A DNA stretch of 9,612 bases. It comes from a bacterium. GTDB lineage: Bacteria > Patescibacteriota > Microgenomatia > UBA8517. The notes beneath the pieces are model-generated. The model saw nothing but the letters and a program-made list of their open reading frames with translations. It was not told where the DNA came from and did not search any database. The stretch is taken from positions 1-9,612 of the forward strand of contig JAKAKU010000047.1 in NCBI GenBank assembly GCA_021824385.1. Reading direction: 5' to 3'. The position numbers were made by a program, and so were the translations under genes. Shown piece after piece: positions 6,700 through 9,612 of this stretch (position 1 is its first letter; every line of letters starts with the position of its first letter).

Positions 6700-6717
6700 G
6701 CATTAATATCTCCTTAT
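6692..6717 (-). other. Strong ribosome site followed by a three-codon ORF
   Basis: AAGGAG (6717-6712) overlaps the stop of the 843-residue gene and stands six bases before an ATG at 6703. That ATG opens only ATG-CTT-GAT-TGA (ending 6692), one base out of frame with ftsK. The same ribosome site could serve the TTG at 6699 at a long spacing. It may be a mini-ORF, or the relic of an older ftsK start. Confidence 0.4.
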
Positions 6718-9245
6718 TTTGTCAGTTTTTGGATAAGATCTTTATTGTATTCAATATCTTTCAAATATTCTGTCATTTCATAAGTGACATCTCCCGGGCC
6801 TCCTAACCGAGAAGATAATTTTGCAAGATCTTTTTGCATCATCCGGTAGCCGGACAACAGTGATTGTTGATCCATATTAAGCGTTCGATATTCTTGCCCC
6901 TGCCTAAATTGGTCAACCTGATTAATTTCTCCCTGAATAAGATTAGCAAATTGTAACTTAATCCGATTTAACTCATTTGCGTCAGTCACATTTTGAAGTG
7001 CGCTCCTAAAATCATCCAATGTTTGGTTAGTTTGATTGATACGATTCTCGATTTGCTCAGTTAAATTTTCAGCGCTCAATTGTGCTGCTTCCTCACTTCC
7101 TCCTTCGTTCTTTGTTCCGTCCTGCAACTCAGATGAAACTGCAGAAGGAGCTTCATTTGTAATCTGTGATGCCGGCACAGTAGTTTCAGGTTCAACGTCC
7201 TGAATATCATTCTCAGCTGTACGTAGCGATGCGTTGAACGTTGGATCAAGCGAGAAAGTGTATCCCCCATTTATTTCTGATCTCAGAAGCACACGTTCAT
7301 CTGAAGACTTATGTGAGATATCAACATGCAACATACCACTATTCTGATCCGACAAATTACCGTCAGTACCATCTGGTATATATAGAGCAGAAATATAATT
7401 TCGATGATAGGTCGAGAGTGCTGGGTTAAAAACGCCATTCGAAATAAGATGATAAATATTGGGTTCATACAAAAATTCTATTTCTTTTTGTGAAATATCT
7501 TTCCGTTGTGCTAACACCTCACCATAGTTCGATTTATCTACAGCTTTTTCGTTAAACATTGTTTGAATAAAGTTCGCATGAGAGACAAGCGCATGGATAA
7601 GCTCCTTTTCTGAATGAACTTCGCTCGCTTTAGGCAAATCGTCATAGTCGTGATACGACGACATCTCAGGAACGATGCGCTCAACAACTTCTTTGTCACT
7701 CAGCTGATCTACTTCGGCAATTTCCTGATCAATATTCTCGTTTAAATGAGACTCATAAGCTAATTCTTGATTTGCAGATGAACTCGATTCAACGGTGACT
7801 TCTTCAGACAAAGCATCAATTTCAGGTGGCGGTGGGGTCTCTGGGAAAATTGCCTGTTCAAGAGGTTGTATCTGAGAAATAGGAGTCTCAGCACTCGGAG
7901 GATTGTCTGTTAAGACTGGTACTGGAGGTGGTGTAGTAGATCGGTTTTTTGAGGTAATGTTTGCAAATATATTTCTGATAGCAGAAAAACGTCTCGGCTG
8001 TGGTTGCTCTTTAGGAGAACTATCATTGGATACCACAATATGGGGCTCATCGTCTTCAAGCGGAGCTTTGAGACTATCAACTTCTTTGCCGTCACTAAAT
8101 CGGAGAGGTGTTTCTGGTTTTTTATCTTCTTCTGAGCTTTTAACTTCTGAATTTTTACTTTGAAATTCTGGGTGGAGTTCTCTAAAGTCCTCGGTCATTT
8201 CTTCCTCTACGCGATCAAATTCAGCAAAAAACTCAGGATCAGTTCTTGTTATAAGAGTCCCTTTTTTCGAGGCACGTTGTCCCAAACTTTCTTCGGCGAG
8301 TTTAATTAACTTTTCCTGCTGGAGCATAAAGTCCACAAAAGTATATCCTTTGTTTGAATCTTTAGATTTGTTTTCAAATATCAGTCCACTTTTGCGATAG
8401 TTATCTAATTGTCTTCGAGCAGAGTCTATTTGATCTTGAATATCATCTCTTGTATTCGAATTTATTAAGTGTGACTCCCTAAAATCACGAACTAACTTCA
8501 GAAGCCGCGGCTGCTCACTCGCAAAATATTTTATAGCCTCATCCACAGAAAGAGGGGTTTTAGATTCCTCATTAACTGGTAATTTATCAGATTCGTGAAT
8601 GTCTTTTAACACTCCTGTAATGTTTATTTCCTCTTCATCGTCTTCCTCAAGTAAATCCCATTCTGGGGGAAGAGGTAATTCATTTTTAACGGCTTCTGGT
8701 GTGGCTACGGACTGATCTTGAGATTCTGTTGGTTTGGGTGAATTTATTTTTTTCAGCTTTTCATCAATGTCTCTAATTTCAGTTTGAGTGGCTTCGTCGG
8801 GTTCCGATAGCATTTTTGATACCAATTTTTCGCGTCGCGCATTGAGAAGATTTGGGTCATCCTTCCCAAGTCTTTTATACAACGGATCAACAGCAAAACG
8901 ATTCTCAAGTTCTCTGTCAATTTTTGTAATAGCGTCTTGTGTATCATGCGTTGGGTTTGACCACATGGATTCCATGAGAGCATCTCTTTGTTTTTGAAGT
9001 TGCTCCTGGCTCGGTTGCAAAGAATTTTTAAGTTCTGGGGAGATAGGAGTAGATCTCTTTGCTTCTGGGGACAATTGGTTGTACAAATTCTGTTTTTGTT
9101 CAAGAGAGCCGTTGCCATCGCGAATTTCGCGAATAATATCTTGCTCTACTCGCTCATCAACATTTGCATTGGGGTTATTTTGAGCACGTTTCTCTTCTCT
9201 CTGACGAAACAAGGCGACTGGATCCAGGCTATTTTCCATACTCAT
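6714..9245 (-). CDS. Large acidic, proline-rich coiled-coil protein of unknown function
   Basis: An 843-residue protein I do not recognise; no signal peptide or membrane segment is visible, so it is probably cytoplasmic. Residues 1-170 are charged helices holding two copies of a 34-residue repeat at 83-116 and 134-167. Residues 195-206 are very acidic (LLEEDDEEEI). Helical stretches at about 230-290 and 300-360 suggest coiled coils. A disordered, proline/serine-rich part spans about 365-530 and includes a basic amphipathic stretch (PRRFSAIRNIFANI, about 417-430). Residues 543-675 look like a folded domain (EKELIHALVSHANFIQTMF, then LHVDISH and GGYTFSLDPTF). The C-terminus (725-843) is another coiled coil. 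The start ATG at 9245 lies 11 bases after the RNase J stop; M3 is an alternative. Its place just before ftsK suggests, but does not show, a scaffold role in division or RNA metabolism. Confidence 0.85.
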   Translation of the reverse strand: MSMENSLDPVALFRQREEKRAQNNPNANVDERVEQDIIREIRDGNGSLEQKQNLYNQLSPEAKRSTPISPELKNSLQPSQEQLQKQRDALMESMWSNPTHDTQDAITKIDRELENRFAVDPLYKRLGKDDPNLLNARREKLVSKMLSEPDEATQTEIRDIDEKLKKINSPKPTESQDQSVATPEAVKNELPLPPEWDLLEEDDEEEINITGVLKDIHESDKLPVNEESKTPLSVDEAIKYFASEQPRLLKLVRDFRESHLINSNTRDDIQDQIDSARRQLDNYRKSGLIFENKSKDSNKGYTFVDFMLQQEKLIKLAEESLGQRASKKGTLITRTDPEFFAEFDRVEEEMTEDFRELHPEFQSKNSEVKSSEEDKKPETPLRFSDGKEVDSLKAPLEDDEPHIVVSNDSSPKEQPQPRRFSAIRNIFANITSKNRSTTPPPVPVLTDNPPSAETPISQIQPLEQAIFPETPPPPEIDALSEEVTVESSSSANQELAYESHLNENIDQEIAEVDQLSDKEVVERIVPEMSSYHDYDDLPKASEVHSEKELIHALVSHANFIQTMFNEKAVDKSNYGEVLAQRKDISQKEIEFLYEPNIYHLISNGVFNPALSTYHRNYISALYIPDGTDGNLSDQNSGMLHVDISHKSSDERVLLRSEINGGYTFSLDPTFNASLRTAENDIQDVEPETTVPASQITNEAPSAVSSELQDGTKNEGGSEEAAQLSAENLTEQIENRINQTNQTLDDFRSALQNVTDANELNRIKLQFANLIQGEINQVDQFRQGQEYRTLNMDQQSLLSGYRMMQKDLAKLSSRLGGPGDVTYEMTEYLKDIEYNKDLIQKLTK
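8745..8846 (-). repeat. Protein-level repeat, copy 2
   Basis: Encodes residues 134-167 of the 843-residue protein. It aligns without gaps to residues 83-116, with 12 of 34 identical: L, R, L, M, S, P, T, Q, I, I, D and L at matching positions. The spacing between copies is 51 residues. Confidence 0.6.
8898..8999 (-). repeat. Protein-level repeat, copy 1
   Basis: Encodes residues 83-116 of the 843-residue protein, with the pattern L..xR..L...M.S.P...TQ..I..ID..L shared with the second copy. It probably forms a helix, a loop around the proline and threonine, and a second helix. Confidence 0.6.
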
Positions 9246-9250
9246 GCTTC

Positions 9251-9280
9251 ATCGTATCACTCTTCCACGACTACTGGCAA
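9251..9280 (-). promoter_or_regulatory. Possible promoter for the 843-residue protein gene inside the RNase J end
   Basis: On the minus strand TTGCCA (9280-9275, five of six to TTGACA) is followed after 18 bases by TACGAT (9256-9251), with TGA just before it as an extended -10. That TGA is also the stop codon of the RNase J gene. Transcription would start at or beside the ATG at 9245. The -10 hexamer has two mismatches, so this is tentative. Confidence 0.35.
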
Positions 9281-9612
9281 AATCATCGGACGACGGCCAG
9301 TCTTTTCAAAGAAGTACCGCTCCAAAAAGTCGACGGCTTCACGCTTGGCGACGGCCGGATTTACAATATTTTTCTTGTCGAGGTTTTTGACGAGGCGCAC
9401 GCCACTTTCAAGAAGAAAATTCTTCTTCATTTTTTCAAATACAAATCCACGACTAATAATTTCGGGCTCTCCCACCACTTTTTTGGTAGCAGTATTAAAG
9501 CCCATGACTACAATTGCAATTCCGTCTGATGCCAAAATTTGGCGGTCACGAAGCACTACCTGCCCCACGTCCCCGACTTCAAGCCCATCTACCAAGACTT
9601 GCCTCAAGATCG
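9257..9612 (-). CDS. rnj: Ribonuclease J, C-terminal part (5' end outside window)
   Basis: The last 117 residues of an RNase J, a cytoplasmic metallo-beta-lactamase/beta-CASP nuclease that matures and degrades RNA by endo- and 5'-exonucleolytic cleavage. The visible part begins ILRQVLVDGLEVGDVG and continues with VLRDRQILASDGIAIVV, the conserved block after the beta-CASP domain, then EPEIISRGFVFEKM. The final 60 residues form the small C-terminal domain (NPAVAKREAVDFLERYFFEK, ending PMILPVVVEE). The catalytic histidine motifs lie outside the window. The frame is open through the right edge; a TTG at 9607 is internal leucine and not a start. It ends with TGA at 9259-9257, 11 bases before the next gene, so the two are probably co-transcribed. 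Confidence 0.93.
   Translation of the reverse strand, partial: ILRQVLVDGLEVGDVGQVVLRDRQILASDGIAIVVMGFNTATKKVVGEPEIISRGFVFEKMKKNFLLESGVRLVKNLDKKNIVNPAVAKREAVDFLERYFFEKTGRRPMILPVVVEE

Noticed and set aside
9605..9607. TTG as a start codon of the right-edge gene
   Set aside because: The frame continues open to the window edge and the sequence is the internal conserved block of RNase J, so this is an internal leucine.

Overview
The window looks like a chromosomal piece of a Candidate Phyla Radiation (Patescibacteria) bacterium, of Parcubacteria or Microgenomates type. This is an inference from protein style: a short alanyl-tRNA synthetase ending after the editing domain, an RNase J, a RodZ-like protein with an Ig-like tail, tight packing and several proteins with no clear family. 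TGA acts as a normal stop (the RNase J gene ends with it), so the recoded-TGA CPR lineages are unlikely. All genes I can support lie on the minus strand, so the order of transcription runs from high to low coordinates. I see no tRNA, rRNA, IS element or CRISPR array, and no gap above 300 bases.

In transcription order: (1) the 3' end of an RNase J gene (9612-9257, cut by the window edge); (2) an 843-residue acidic, proline-rich, coiled-coil protein of unknown function (9245-6714); (3) ftsK, a DNA translocase with four membrane segments, a RecA-type motor and a gamma domain (6660-4519), ended by a hairpin terminator whose loop holds the stop codon; (4) a RodZ-like helix-turn-helix membrane protein (4492 onward) broken by a one-base insertion in an A run, with its missing last 50 residues intact in the next frame down to 3862; (5) a 64-residue single-pass membrane protein resembling DUF948, two bases later (3859-3665); (6) a four-segment membrane protein of unknown function with its own promoter (3596-3015) and a terminator; (7) alaS (2949-1150), whose promoter places the start codon at or next to +1; (8) a protein with a probable degenerate actin-like domain and a C-terminal membrane segment, running off the left edge (1135-1).

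Several genes concern the envelope and division: FtsK moves DNA at the septum, RodZ-like proteins link the cytoskeleton to wall growth, and the small membrane proteins sit beside them. The left-edge protein has the layout of GspL/PilM-type pilus or secretion components (cytoplasmic actin-like part, then a membrane anchor), which is tentative. Regulation appears simple and compact: three or four promoters use an extended -10 (TGN followed by a TATACT-like hexamer), two of them directly abut or overlap hairpins ending the previous transcript, and two or three lie so close to the start codon that leaderless or near-leaderless mRNAs are expected.
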